This document shows, piece by piece, positions 1-5,535 of a DNA stretch of 5,535 bases; the first letter of the stretch is position 1, and each line of letters starts with the position of its first letter. The stretch is from assembly GCA_026982915.1 (NCBI GenBank), contig JALWQU010000107.1:1-5535 (forward strand), in the 5' to 3' direction. This DNA is from Candidatus Altimarinota bacterium. Lineage in GTDB: Bacteria > Patescibacteriota > Gracilibacteria > UBA4473. The notes below the pieces were generated by a model that saw only the letters and a program-made list of their open reading frames with translations, searched no databases and was not told the DNA's origin. A program made the position numbers and the translations under genes.

Positions 1-2
1 AG

Positions 3-143
3 AAATTTTTTGGTAATATTTCTTTTAACTCCATGAAAAACCTCGAAAAACAACTCCTAGCCGCCGCTCTTTTTTACGAACAGGCCTCTAGTGTTGTGGC
101 TTCTATTTGTAACTGGGATTGGATGAATATTTCTCCGGTATGA
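3..143 (+). CDS. Partial 3' end of an unrecognised plus-strand gene (left edge)
   Basis: This frame is open from the window edge for 46 codons and stops at TGA (141-143). The peptide reads plausibly as a protein tail: a stretch with alternating charged and aliphatic residues (KNLEKQLLAAALFYEQ), then SSVVASICNWDWMNISPV. The other two plus frames and all three minus frames are broken by stops over most of this stretch, so this is the best coding candidate here. An internal ATG at 33 has no Shine-Dalgarno before it, so a longer gene entering from the left is more likely than a 36-residue small protein. I recognise no family. It would be convergent with the large minus-strand gene, both running into the hairpin at 197-251. 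An open frame of this length can occur by chance, hence the modest confidence. Confidence 0.4.
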   Translation, partial: KFFGNISFNSMKNLEKQLLAAALFYEQASSVVASICNWDWMNISPV

Positions 144-268
144 TTTCTATCGCAGTTTGGTATTAGATATTAAACAGGTTCTTAGAATCTAGTAATGAGG
201 TATAACAATAGAGACACGCCATAGCGTGCCTCTACTATTTACCAATACCTCTTCCTTATTCTCTCTTT
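144..268. other. Intergenic region between converging reading frames
   Basis: This stretch between the plus-strand TGA and the minus-strand TAA holds the nested hairpin (197-251). I see no other gene, tRNA-like fold or promoter pair in it. Positions 144-196 are AT-rich with no recognisable motif. Confidence 0.6.
197..251 (-). terminator. Nested hairpin, likely terminator of the large exported-protein gene
   Basis: The core is an 11-bp stem (209-219 with 224-234) around a 4-nt loop (220-223). In minus-strand RNA every position pairs, with one G-U wobble (229 with 214). In plus-strand RNA that position is an A-C mismatch, so the structure is best suited to minus-strand transcripts. It begins 34 nt after the TAA of the 1077-residue gene and is followed by UUGUUAU, a short imperfect U-tract. 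An outer perfect 7-bp inverted repeat, GAGGTAT (197-203) and ATACCTC (245-251), brackets the core, so the whole 55 nt can fold as a two-tier stem. Its position between converging reading frames fits a terminator. The weak U-tract and the outer arms leave open a REP-like or MITE-like palindrome that has taken that role. Confidence 0.6.
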
Positions 269-3200
269 TTATGAATCTACGGGGTTCAATCGATCACTAT
301 CCACAGCTGGAGACCAAACACTCCAGGCTTTTCGTTTGCCGACCTTGACTGGCGGAAGTGCCGAAGTTTTTTGTTCTCGATATTTACTAACTTCATTTCT
401 TATAGCCTCTTCAAGCGTTTTTCGAATATATTCTTTCGTATTAAGTTTCCATGGTTCGACGGTCTTCGCTATATTTTTATCAATATTAGGAAGGACTTCT
501 CTGATATAGTTCTGCATTTGATCTACTATAGCCTCAATATCTTTTTGAGAAGTAAGTCGTCCAACTGGATTATAATTCTCTACTTTTTGTTTTATGAGCC
601 CAGAAGCGTTATGCATATAACTCTTAACATAAATACGCACTTCCTCTTTAAACTGACTATCAACGGCTTCTATAATTTTATCCATGACTATTGAGTTAAC
701 CCAATCAGAAACTCTTACAGGATTAAACACCCCCTTGGAAGTTTTTTCTCTTGTTAAACTTGTCACAATACCCTCTGTTATACTTTTAAATGTACGACTC
801 GTCCCCTCACTATTCCCTTGAGACAAAACCATCTTTACTTGAATCCCCTGATCTCTAGCTTGCAAAACCCGAATACTTTGCTGAATAATCCTATCAATTT
901 CTTTTTCATACGGCCCAACCGCTGCTTTTATAATCGATTCAAAAGAACGAGTATTAGAAGTTATCGGTCCAATTGAAGTCCCAGGAGAACCTTCTAAATA
1001 GGCTTCAATTTCAGTTATCATCGCCGTTTCAAATTCATTCTTGATATAAGTCTTAGTATTAATGTCTAAGGGGAGAACTATATTAATCACCTCTCCATCA
1101 ATGGCCGAGACTACTAACTGAATGTGATTTCCCAATTGTCTAAATATAGCGTCAACCTCTTCTGGAGAAGATAAAATAGGAACCGGTTTATAGCTCTCTA
1201 TTTTTTCTTTTATAACCGACTTCGTAGCATTCGCTAAACTTGATTCATGTTCCATGAAGCTTTTGACACGAATATCAACTAGACGCTCAAACTCCGCCTT
1301 AATAGCCATTTTAACCTTATGCGTTATCCATTTATTAATCCAATCTTTAGCTTCTTTTGGATCAACAGGATTATAAGTTTTCCCCGTTGTTAAATTTGTC
1401 ACAATTTCCTTCATTACATCCTCGAATCGAAGTTTATAGTCATCACTATTCCCCTGATCCGCAATCGTCATTGGTTTAATTGTTTGCTCTTTCGTTTGTA
1501 AATCTCGAATACTTCGCTGAATAATCCCGTCAACTGTCTTATCATATGGCTCAACAGCCATTTCCATAACCGGTTCAAAAGAACGAATATCAAAAATAAG
1601 TTTTGGTGGATTTTGTGATTTTATATATTTTAGTTCTTGATTGATTATTTCTATATAATATTTCAAAAGCCACTGCTTTGCTCGTTCTGCTCGATTTGGA
1701 TTATCAAGTTTTACCAAAATTGAGTTGGTTGTTTCCGATAGATTTGGAACACTTTTCATTAGGACAGAAATTAAAGCCGGTGTCTCCTTTAAATCTTCTT
1801 GTAAAAGCGCTATGTTGTTCTTGATAATAGACCTTATTATAAAGGCATGTTGACGGATTAGTTCGCCCATCATGTTATCAAAATTTATATTAAGCATCCC
1901 ATTGTATTTAGCTAATTCTGTCCTTGTAAACTCAGAACTTTGGGTCAAAAATTGACTATGAATCATACCTCCATCATAAGGCTTCATATCATTCGCTTCC
2001 ATTTCTGTATATAACTCTTTTCGAGCAATATCTTCCATTTGTATCATCATAGATTTTACCGATTTATCTTTCATAATTTGTTCAAAAGTTATATCCCCTC
2101 TCTTTTCCTTTATGAGGTCCCGAATTTCATTCTGAACTTCTGGGAAATATCGCTCTACAAGATTTGGAATGATCTTAGAAATATCGATAGGCGGATTTTC
2201 ATGAATTGTCGAACTACCTAAATATTTATAAACCTCTTGTTTAACCCTATTATTAAGCTCTCTTTCAATATATGATCGAACAACACCCCGTGCAAACCTA
2301 TTTTCTGTACGTTCTAATGTTTCGTTCGTAATTCGGTTAATGCCTGCCACTCTATCATTGCCCATATCATTGAAAAACTTATCGGCTTCCTCACGAGATG
2401 GGATAAGACGATCTTTATAGTATTTCTCAACACGCGATTTAATGTTTGAAGCCATACTAAAGGTTATCCCATCCTTATACATAAACCTTTCAATAAGTTC
2501 ATTGGCAACTTTTTGATAGGCCTCTGGATTAGGAGCTGTTTCCTGAAGAGCCTGTATCTGTCGATATATTTCTGCTTTTACTTGTTGTTTAAAAGGGGCT
2601 TCTAGAAATTCTAGAATTAAATCAATATAGTTACGACTAGAAGGTCTCCCAGTCTGTAATTTTCGCTCAACAGCGGATACAATATTTTTTCGTAGGATTG
2701 ATTGTGATGATTCTGTATTCGTAAAAACCGTGCTAATAAGTTGTCCAATAGAATCTTTCCGTGATAATTTAGTTAACTCATCGTTAATACGCTTTTTTAA
2801 GTCAGATTCGGGCAACTGATTTTTTATTTCAGCGTCTATAAGTTTTTTGATAAGCATATCAACGCTCATTTCCTGAGGATTGTTAGACCAAGAAAGAAGC
2901 CCTCTCCGTACAGATTCTCTCACTCGTCCACTCGTAAGAGCCTGAACACGTTGTTCTATTACGGCTTCTGTGTAATCTAGTTTTTTTATTTCTACCTGCT
3001 GAAGCACTTGATCGGTGGCAATAGCTTCTAGCTCTACACGAGGCGCTCTAATCATTGATAATACGGTCCCTTCTGTAATATCACCTCTGTATTTTTCAAG
3101 AATATAATCAATATTCCGCTGTACATCCTCAAAATTACGCTCTATAGCTTCATATATAATTCCGTCTATCTCTCTAAAGCTCGTACCATGAGGAATAATT

Positions 3201-3502
3201 TTTATTGCTCCAGCCTCAACGGGATCATTATTCTGTGGATTTGTAGGATAATCAAATGAATTTGATGGAGTAGGGGGGATTGGTGGATAATATTTTTGAG
3301 GATTTACAAGTCCCGCTTCTGTTAAAACTGTCTGTCCATCTGGATTCAAACGCTCAAACTGGGCGGTCCGCTGATAATCATTCATTTGACTCCAATTCGC
3401 CCTCACGGCCTGACCGAGAGCCTTATCAGAAAAGGCTTGTACCTGACCAGAAAAACCGATGAAAAAGCCCATAAAACTCAAACTTAGTAGTGTTTTTTTC
3501 AT
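269..3502 (-). CDS. Large exported alpha-helical repeat protein of unknown family (1077 aa)
   Basis: I do not recognise a family, and no function is assigned. Residues 1-23 form a Sec-type signal peptide: MKK, a hydrophobic core (LLSLSFMGFFIGF), and a likely cleavage site after VQA. The mature N-terminus (24-70) leads into a Pro/Asn-rich linker (71-94, with YYPPIPPTP). Residues about 106-1045 are hydrophilic, rich in Lys, Glu, Ile and Arg, and patterned like amphipathic helices. They divide into about five related units: 106-285, 290-430, 436-632, 640-840 and 852-1045. The last two are clear duplicates, sharing RSFE, PY-K, II-Q-SIR, QGNS, NPV, KS-M and NTK-YI. The tail (1046-1077) is basic then acidic, without LPXTG, a transmembrane anchor or a recognisable sorting domain. 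There is no cysteine. The ATG at 3502 is chosen because the next Met (residue 11) would destroy the signal peptide. The leader before it, TTTTCTAAAAA, has no Shine-Dalgarno. The product is probably periplasmic, secreted or surface-associated; an adhesive or scaffolding role is only a guess. The frame is intact over its length, so the gene call is very secure. Confidence 0.93.
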   Translation of the reverse strand: MKKTLLSLSFMGFFIGFSGQVQAFSDKALGQAVRANWSQMNDYQRTAQFERLNPDGQTVLTEAGLVNPQKYYPPIPPTPSNSFDYPTNPQNNDPVEAGAIKIIPHGTSFREIDGIIYEAIERNFEDVQRNIDYILEKYRGDITEGTVLSMIRAPRVELEAIATDQVLQQVEIKKLDYTEAVIEQRVQALTSGRVRESVRRGLLSWSNNPQEMSVDMLIKKLIDAEIKNQLPESDLKKRINDELTKLSRKDSIGQLISTVFTNTESSQSILRKNIVSAVERKLQTGRPSSRNYIDLILEFLEAPFKQQVKAEIYRQIQALQETAPNPEAYQKVANELIERFMYKDGITFSMASNIKSRVEKYYKDRLIPSREEADKFFNDMGNDRVAGINRITNETLERTENRFARGVVRSYIERELNNRVKQEVYKYLGSSTIHENPPIDISKIIPNLVERYFPEVQNEIRDLIKEKRGDITFEQIMKDKSVKSMMIQMEDIARKELYTEMEANDMKPYDGGMIHSQFLTQSSEFTRTELAKYNGMLNINFDNMMGELIRQHAFIIRSIIKNNIALLQEDLKETPALISVLMKSVPNLSETTNSILVKLDNPNRAERAKQWLLKYYIEIINQELKYIKSQNPPKLIFDIRSFEPVMEMAVEPYDKTVDGIIQRSIRDLQTKEQTIKPMTIADQGNSDDYKLRFEDVMKEIVTNLTTGKTYNPVDPKEAKDWINKWITHKVKMAIKAEFERLVDIRVKSFMEHESSLANATKSVIKEKIESYKPVPILSSPEEVDAIFRQLGNHIQLVVSAIDGEVINIVLPLDINTKTYIKNEFETAMITEIEAYLEGSPGTSIGPITSNTRSFESIIKAAVGPYEKEIDRIIQQSIRVLQARDQGIQVKMVLSQGNSEGTSRTFKSITEGIVTSLTREKTSKGVFNPVRVSDWVNSIVMDKIIEAVDSQFKEEVRIYVKSYMHNASGLIKQKVENYNPVGRLTSQKDIEAIVDQMQNYIREVLPNIDKNIAKTVEPWKLNTKEYIRKTLEEAIRNEVSKYREQKTSALPPVKVGKRKAWSVWSPAVDSDRLNPVDS
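368..949 (-). repeat. Repeat unit 5 of the exported protein (residues 852-1045)
   Basis: This is the C-terminal copy of the roughly 200-residue duplicated unit. Its first 30 residues (852-881) match unit 4 (640-669) at 18 of 30 positions without gaps. Later landmarks are QGNS (895-898), NPV (927-929), DWVN (933-936), KSYM (960-963) and NTKEYI (1021-1026). At DNA level 938-950 is identical to 1574-1586, and 871-891 matches 1507-1527 at 20 of 21 bases. Compared with unit 4 it has a small insertion before NPV and a short deletion after KSYM. Confidence 0.88.
983..1585 (-). repeat. Repeat unit 4 of the exported protein (residues 640-840)
   Basis: This is the partner of unit 5, at a constant offset of 212 codons (636 bp) over the first half of the unit. 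Landmarks are RSFE (640-643), II-RSIR (660-666), QGNS (683-686), NPV (711-713), DWIN (720-723), KSFM (747-750), IKEKIESY (764-771) and NTKTYI (815-820). It ends in a helix-like segment closing with EAYLEG, which corresponds to VSKYRE in unit 5. A short Gly/Ser/Thr linker (838-851) joins the two copies. Confidence 0.88.
1607..2197 (-). repeat. Divergent repeat unit 3 of the exported protein (residues 436-632)
   Basis: Its start (442-472) aligns without gaps with residues 113-143 of unit 1, 13 of 31 identical, including II, ER-F, VQ and RGDIT. Its end (ERAKQWLLKYYIEIINQELKY) resembles the ends of units 4 and 5 (YI-x-x-x-E...E-x-x-Y). The middle is too diverged to align by eye, so the boundaries are approximate. 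Confidence 0.55.
2213..2635 (-). repeat. Short divergent repeat unit 2 of the exported protein (residues 290-430)
   Basis: It opens with FLEAPFKQQVKAEIYRQIQALQ, which lines up with AVGPYEKEIDRIIQQSIRVLQ of unit 5. Its second half (IKSRVEKYY at 354-362, a Ser-Arg-Glu-Glu segment at 369-372, DMGN at 379-382, then YIERELNN...EVYKYL) follows the order of IKEKIESY, SSPEEVD, QLGN and YIKNEFE...EAYL in unit 4. At about 140 residues it lacks the central QGNS/NPV part seen in units 4 and 5. Confidence 0.55.
2648..3187 (-). repeat. Divergent repeat unit 1 of the exported protein (residues 106-285)
   Basis: It follows the proline-rich linker and begins TSFREIDGIIYEAIERNF, related to the RSFE...VDGIIQRSI start of unit 4 and matching the start of unit 3 over 31 ungapped residues. 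Its end (NIVSAVERKLQTG) is comparable to the closing helix of the other units. The middle is not alignable by eye. Confidence 0.5.
3434..3502 (-). other. Signal peptide coding segment
   Basis: It encodes residues 1-23 of the large protein. There is a two-lysine n-region, an uninterrupted hydrophobic stretch from Leu5 to Phe17, and a polar c-region (SGQVQA) ending in the -3/-1 pattern V-Q-A for signal peptidase I, just before FSDK. No cysteine follows the hydrophobic core, so a lipoprotein signal is ruled out. Confidence 0.85.
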
Positions 3503-3627
3503 TTTTTAGAAAAGTTAGTAAAATATTCATCTCGAAATCTAGCACAATCACTAGAAGTTGAACACATTTTTTACTTGATATGTAGGGTTTTAGTTTTAGA
3601 GTAGGCTTTAATGCACCTTCGTTAAAC
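3503..3627 (-). other. Intergenic gap between the helicase and the exported-protein gene
   Basis: This 125-bp AT-rich gap lies between the helicase TAA and the ATG of the large gene. I see no strong GC-rich hairpin with a U-tract and no Shine-Dalgarno near the ATG. Read-through from the helicase is possible, but the gap length and the change of function fit separate transcription. Confidence 0.6.
3520..3547 (-). promoter_or_regulatory. Weak sigma70-like promoter candidate for the exported-protein gene
   Basis: On the minus strand TTGTGC (3547-3542) and TATTTT (3525-3520) are separated by 16 bp, with the -10 ending 17 bases before the ATG. The hexamers match consensus at only 3 of 6 and 4 of 6, and AT-rich DNA gives such pairs by chance. 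If used, the mRNA leader would be very short. Confidence 0.2.
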
Positions 3628-5535
3628 TTAAATTTTTGCCAACGGCGTAACACTCGCGACCACTTTTTTGATCCCTTTACCACTGAAGGCAATTGATAGC
3701 GTATCACCTGAAATCTGAATAATCGTTCCCGTACCATACTCTGGATGTTGCACGGTGTCGGAAATCTGGAAGCCACTTTCGTTTTCCGAAACCCCAAAAA
3801 TAGCCTCTTTTTTACTCTTTGGATTTTTGGTAAAATCAATAAATTCTGGACGATCTTGGTTCGGCGTTTTAGGGGCAAATTCTTTTTTAGATGTCCCCGA
3901 TCCACTCGAGAAATAGTGTGCCGATGAGAAATTTTTACCACGCCCAAAATCCGTCCCCAAGGAAACCACTTTTGAATCAATCGTGTGGCTATCTTCGTCT
4001 AACTCGGACAAAAACGGCGATGGCGGGTTAAACTGTGTCTGCCCAAAAAGCATTCTTTTTTTGGTATGAGAAATAAAACACTGCTTCTCCGCCCGTGTAA
4101 TAGCCACATAGCCCAATCGTCGCTCTTCTTCTCGAAGCGTCGGGTCAAACTGAGCGTTCGAAGACGGAAACATATTTTCTTCCCAACCCGGGAGAAAAAC
4201 CACCGGAAACTCGAGTCCCTTGGAAGCATGCACCGTCATGAGCGTAACGGCATCGGCTTCACGAACATTATCCAGATCGGAAATAAGCGCCACCCCTTCG
4301 AGAAACGCCCCAAGGCTATCCTCCTCAACCGTATCGTACCGCCCAGCTACGGAGAAAAGCTCTTTCACATTTTCCTTTCGGGCTTCGCCTTCGGCCGATC
4401 CGTCATCCAGATAGGTATAGAAATCAATTTTTGTTATCAGCCGATCAAGCAGGATAGAAATAGGTTCGGTTTCCGCTATTTTTTGGCATTCACGAATCAT
4501 GATCTCAAAGTTTTTCAGGACTACTTTTTTCGCCGTAGGCAGTTCCGAAATTTCATCAAGACCCTCCAAAACTTCAAACAAACCTATTTCGTATTCATAA
4601 GCGTATTTTTTCAAGACTTCTAGTGTCGCCGCTCCTAGTTTTCGAGAAGGGGTATTAATAATCCGTAAAAAACTAATATCGTCCCGAGGGTTAAAAATAA
4701 GCCGTAAATAACCAATAATATCCTTAATTTCTTTCCGATCAAAAAACCGAACACCACCCACAATTTGGTAGGGAATTTGTTTTCGCAAAAAAGCTTCTTC
4801 CAGCGCTCGTGATTGGGCGTTCATCCGATAGAGCACGGCGAAATCCTTGTATTTAAATCCGTTTTCTTGTTGTACTTGCTGAATTTGTTCCGCGATATAA
4901 GTCCCCTCATCTTTTTCATCTCCCACTTCCATAACCGCCAACCGTTCTCCGTCTCCATTATCCGTCCAGAGATTTTTTTTACGCCCGGTTTCATTTTTGG
5001 CAATGAGCGAATTGGCGTTTTTGAGAATATGCCCAGACGACCGATAATTTTGTTCTAGACGGACGACTTTGGCATCAGGGAAATCTTTTTCAAAATCCAA
5101 AATATTCCGAAAATCGGCCCCTCGAAAAGAATAAATAGACTGATGATCGTCTCCCACAACACAAAGATTCTTGTTTTTGTGTGTTAGCATCTGGATGAGT
5201 TTGTACTGCGCGATATTTGTATCCTGATACTCATCGACCAAAATATAACGCCATTGATCCTGATATCGTTCTAAAATCTTTTCATTTTGCTCAAAAACTT
5301 CCACCGTTTTTTGTAACAGATCATCAAAATCAAGCGCGTTATGCTCGATAAGTTTTTTCGCGAAAATCGGCGCCATTTTTTTTACCGCTTGGGCAAATCG
5401 GTTAAAATCAGGCGTTCCTGCTGATTGATAAAATTCTTCAATCGAACAGCACTGATTTTTGGCCGCGGAAATATGACTCAAAACCGCTCGTGGTTTCACC
5501 TCTTTTGTCGCAATCCCGACCTCTTTCATGATAAG
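3628..5535 (-). CDS. pcrA: ATP-dependent DNA helicase PcrA/UvrD family, 5' end beyond window
   Basis: This is a superfamily 1A 3'-5' DNA helicase that unwinds or translocates on single-stranded DNA in repair, plasmid or phage replication and removal of bound proteins. Counting from the internal Met at 5529, the motifs are: LDFDDLL (66-72); motif II/Walker B VDEYQDTN (98-105); motif III GDDHQSIYSFRGAD (126-139); motif IV around LEQNYRSS (158-165); the YRMNAQSRALEE segment (234-245); motif V TVHASKGLEF (432-441); motif VI EEERRLGYVAITRAEK (467-482). A polar Ser/Lys/Asp-rich linker (510-585) leads to a PcrA-type C-terminal Tudor-like domain (586-633), which binds RNA polymerase in characterised homologues. 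The frame stays open to the right edge (Leu-Ile before that Met), and the following PRAVLSHISAAKN aligns with the interior of PcrA. The Met at 5529 is therefore not the start. Roughly 110-125 residues are missing, including the Q motif and Walker A. All visible catalytic motifs are intact. PcrA is favoured over UvrD by the C-terminal domain, but the two names are not reliably separable here. Confidence 0.96.
   Translation of the reverse strand, partial: LIMKEVGIATKEVKPRAVLSHISAAKNQCCSIEEFYQSAGTPDFNRFAQAVKKMAPIFAKKLIEHNALDFDDLLQKTVEVFEQNEKILERYQDQWRYILVDEYQDTNIAQYKLIQMLTHKNKNLCVVGDDHQSIYSFRGADFRNILDFEKDFPDAKVVRLEQNYRSSGHILKNANSLIAKNETGRKKNLWTDNGDGERLAVMEVGDEKDEGTYIAEQIQQVQQENGFKYKDFAVLYRMNAQSRALEEAFLRKQIPYQIVGGVRFFDRKEIKDIIGYLRLIFNPRDDISFLRIINTPSRKLGAATLEVLKKYAYEYEIGLFEVLEGLDEISELPTAKKVVLKNFEIMIRECQKIAETEPISILLDRLITKIDFYTYLDDGSAEGEARKENVKELFSVAGRYDTVEEDSLGAFLEGVALISDLDNVREADAVTLMTVHASKGLEFPVVFLPGWEENMFPSSNAQFDPTLREEERRLGYVAITRAEKQCFISHTKKRMLFGQTQFNPPSPFLSELDEDSHTIDSKVVSLGTDFGRGKNFSSAHYFSSGSGTSKKEFAPKTPNQDRPEFIDFTKNPKSKKEAIFGVSENESGFQISDTVQHPEYGTGTIIQISGDTLSIAFSGKGIKKVVASVTPLAKI

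Noticed and set aside
371..694. A 107-codon plus-strand open frame rich in Phe, Ile and Tyr
   Set aside because: It is antisense to repeat unit 5, and the composition is what the reverse of a Lys/Glu/Ile-rich coding sequence gives.
3538..3555. TCTAG-N8-CTAGA dyad overlapping the promoter candidate, as a possible operator
   Set aside because: The arms are only 5 bp, built around the self-complementary CTAG, and symmetry does not extend beyond them; chance is a sufficient explanation.
3426..3980. A 184-codon minus-strand frame bridging the helicase 3' end and the start of the exported-protein gene
   Set aside because: It overlaps two better supported genes in another frame, including the conserved C-terminal Tudor-like domain of the helicase and the signal peptide; its very basic composition is typical of a shadow frame.
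4066..4623. A 185-codon plus-strand open frame opposite the helicase
   Set aside because: It lies entirely antisense to intact helicase motifs, its product is low-complexity and basic with no domain pattern, and it has no convincing start signal.
5527..5529. ATG at 5529 as the helicase start
   Set aside because: The frame continues upstream to the edge, and the region just after it aligns with the interior of PcrA. Starting here would remove Walker A and leave an inactive enzyme.
269..5535. Alternative genetic code (TGA as glycine, as in Gracilibacteria and Absconditabacteria)
   Set aside because: About 1,700 codons read without an in-frame TGA, and glycine is encoded by GGN throughout, so the standard bacterial code is enough.
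1..5535. CRISPR array, tRNA, rRNA, insertion sequence or defence system
   Set aside because: There are no regularly spaced short repeats, cloverleaf-like or rRNA-like stretches, or transposase, nuclease or Cas motifs. The only repeats are inside the exported-protein gene and the single hairpin.

Overview
The window carries two convincing genes, both on the minus strand, plus a probable gene end on the plus strand at the left edge. It looks like a bacterial chromosome of moderate to low GC. The helicase fragment has PcrA/UvrD architecture. The large gene starts with a Sec-type signal peptide. Both read without in-frame TGA and encode glycine with GGN codons, so the standard bacterial code fits. 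A Patescibacteria/CPR-type genome (for example Peregrinibacteria-like) is my guess from style alone, and the sequence does not prove it.

Layout, left to right: (1) 3-143, plus strand: a 46-codon open frame running in from the left edge and ending in TGA, probably the 3' end of an unrecognised gene. (2) 144-268: non-coding, holding a nested inverted repeat (197-251). Its core 11-bp hairpin pairs fully only in minus-strand RNA, so it is the likely transcription terminator of the large gene; it may also be a REP/MITE-like palindrome. (3) 269-3502, minus strand: a 1077-residue exported protein of no family I recognise. It has no cysteine and seems to be built of about five diverged alpha-helix-rich units of roughly 140-210 residues. 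The last two are clear duplicates, still visible at DNA level with a constant 636-bp offset. (4) 3503-3627: a 125-bp AT-rich gap without a clear terminator or Shine-Dalgarno; a weak promoter can be drawn. (5) 3628-5535, minus strand: the C-terminal five-sixths or so of a PcrA/UvrD-family DNA helicase, cut by the right edge before its Walker A motif.

The helicase is a housekeeping DNA repair and replication enzyme. The downstream exported repeat protein has no obvious link to it; they share strand and order, but the 125-bp gap fits independent transcription. The main novelty is the exported repeat protein.
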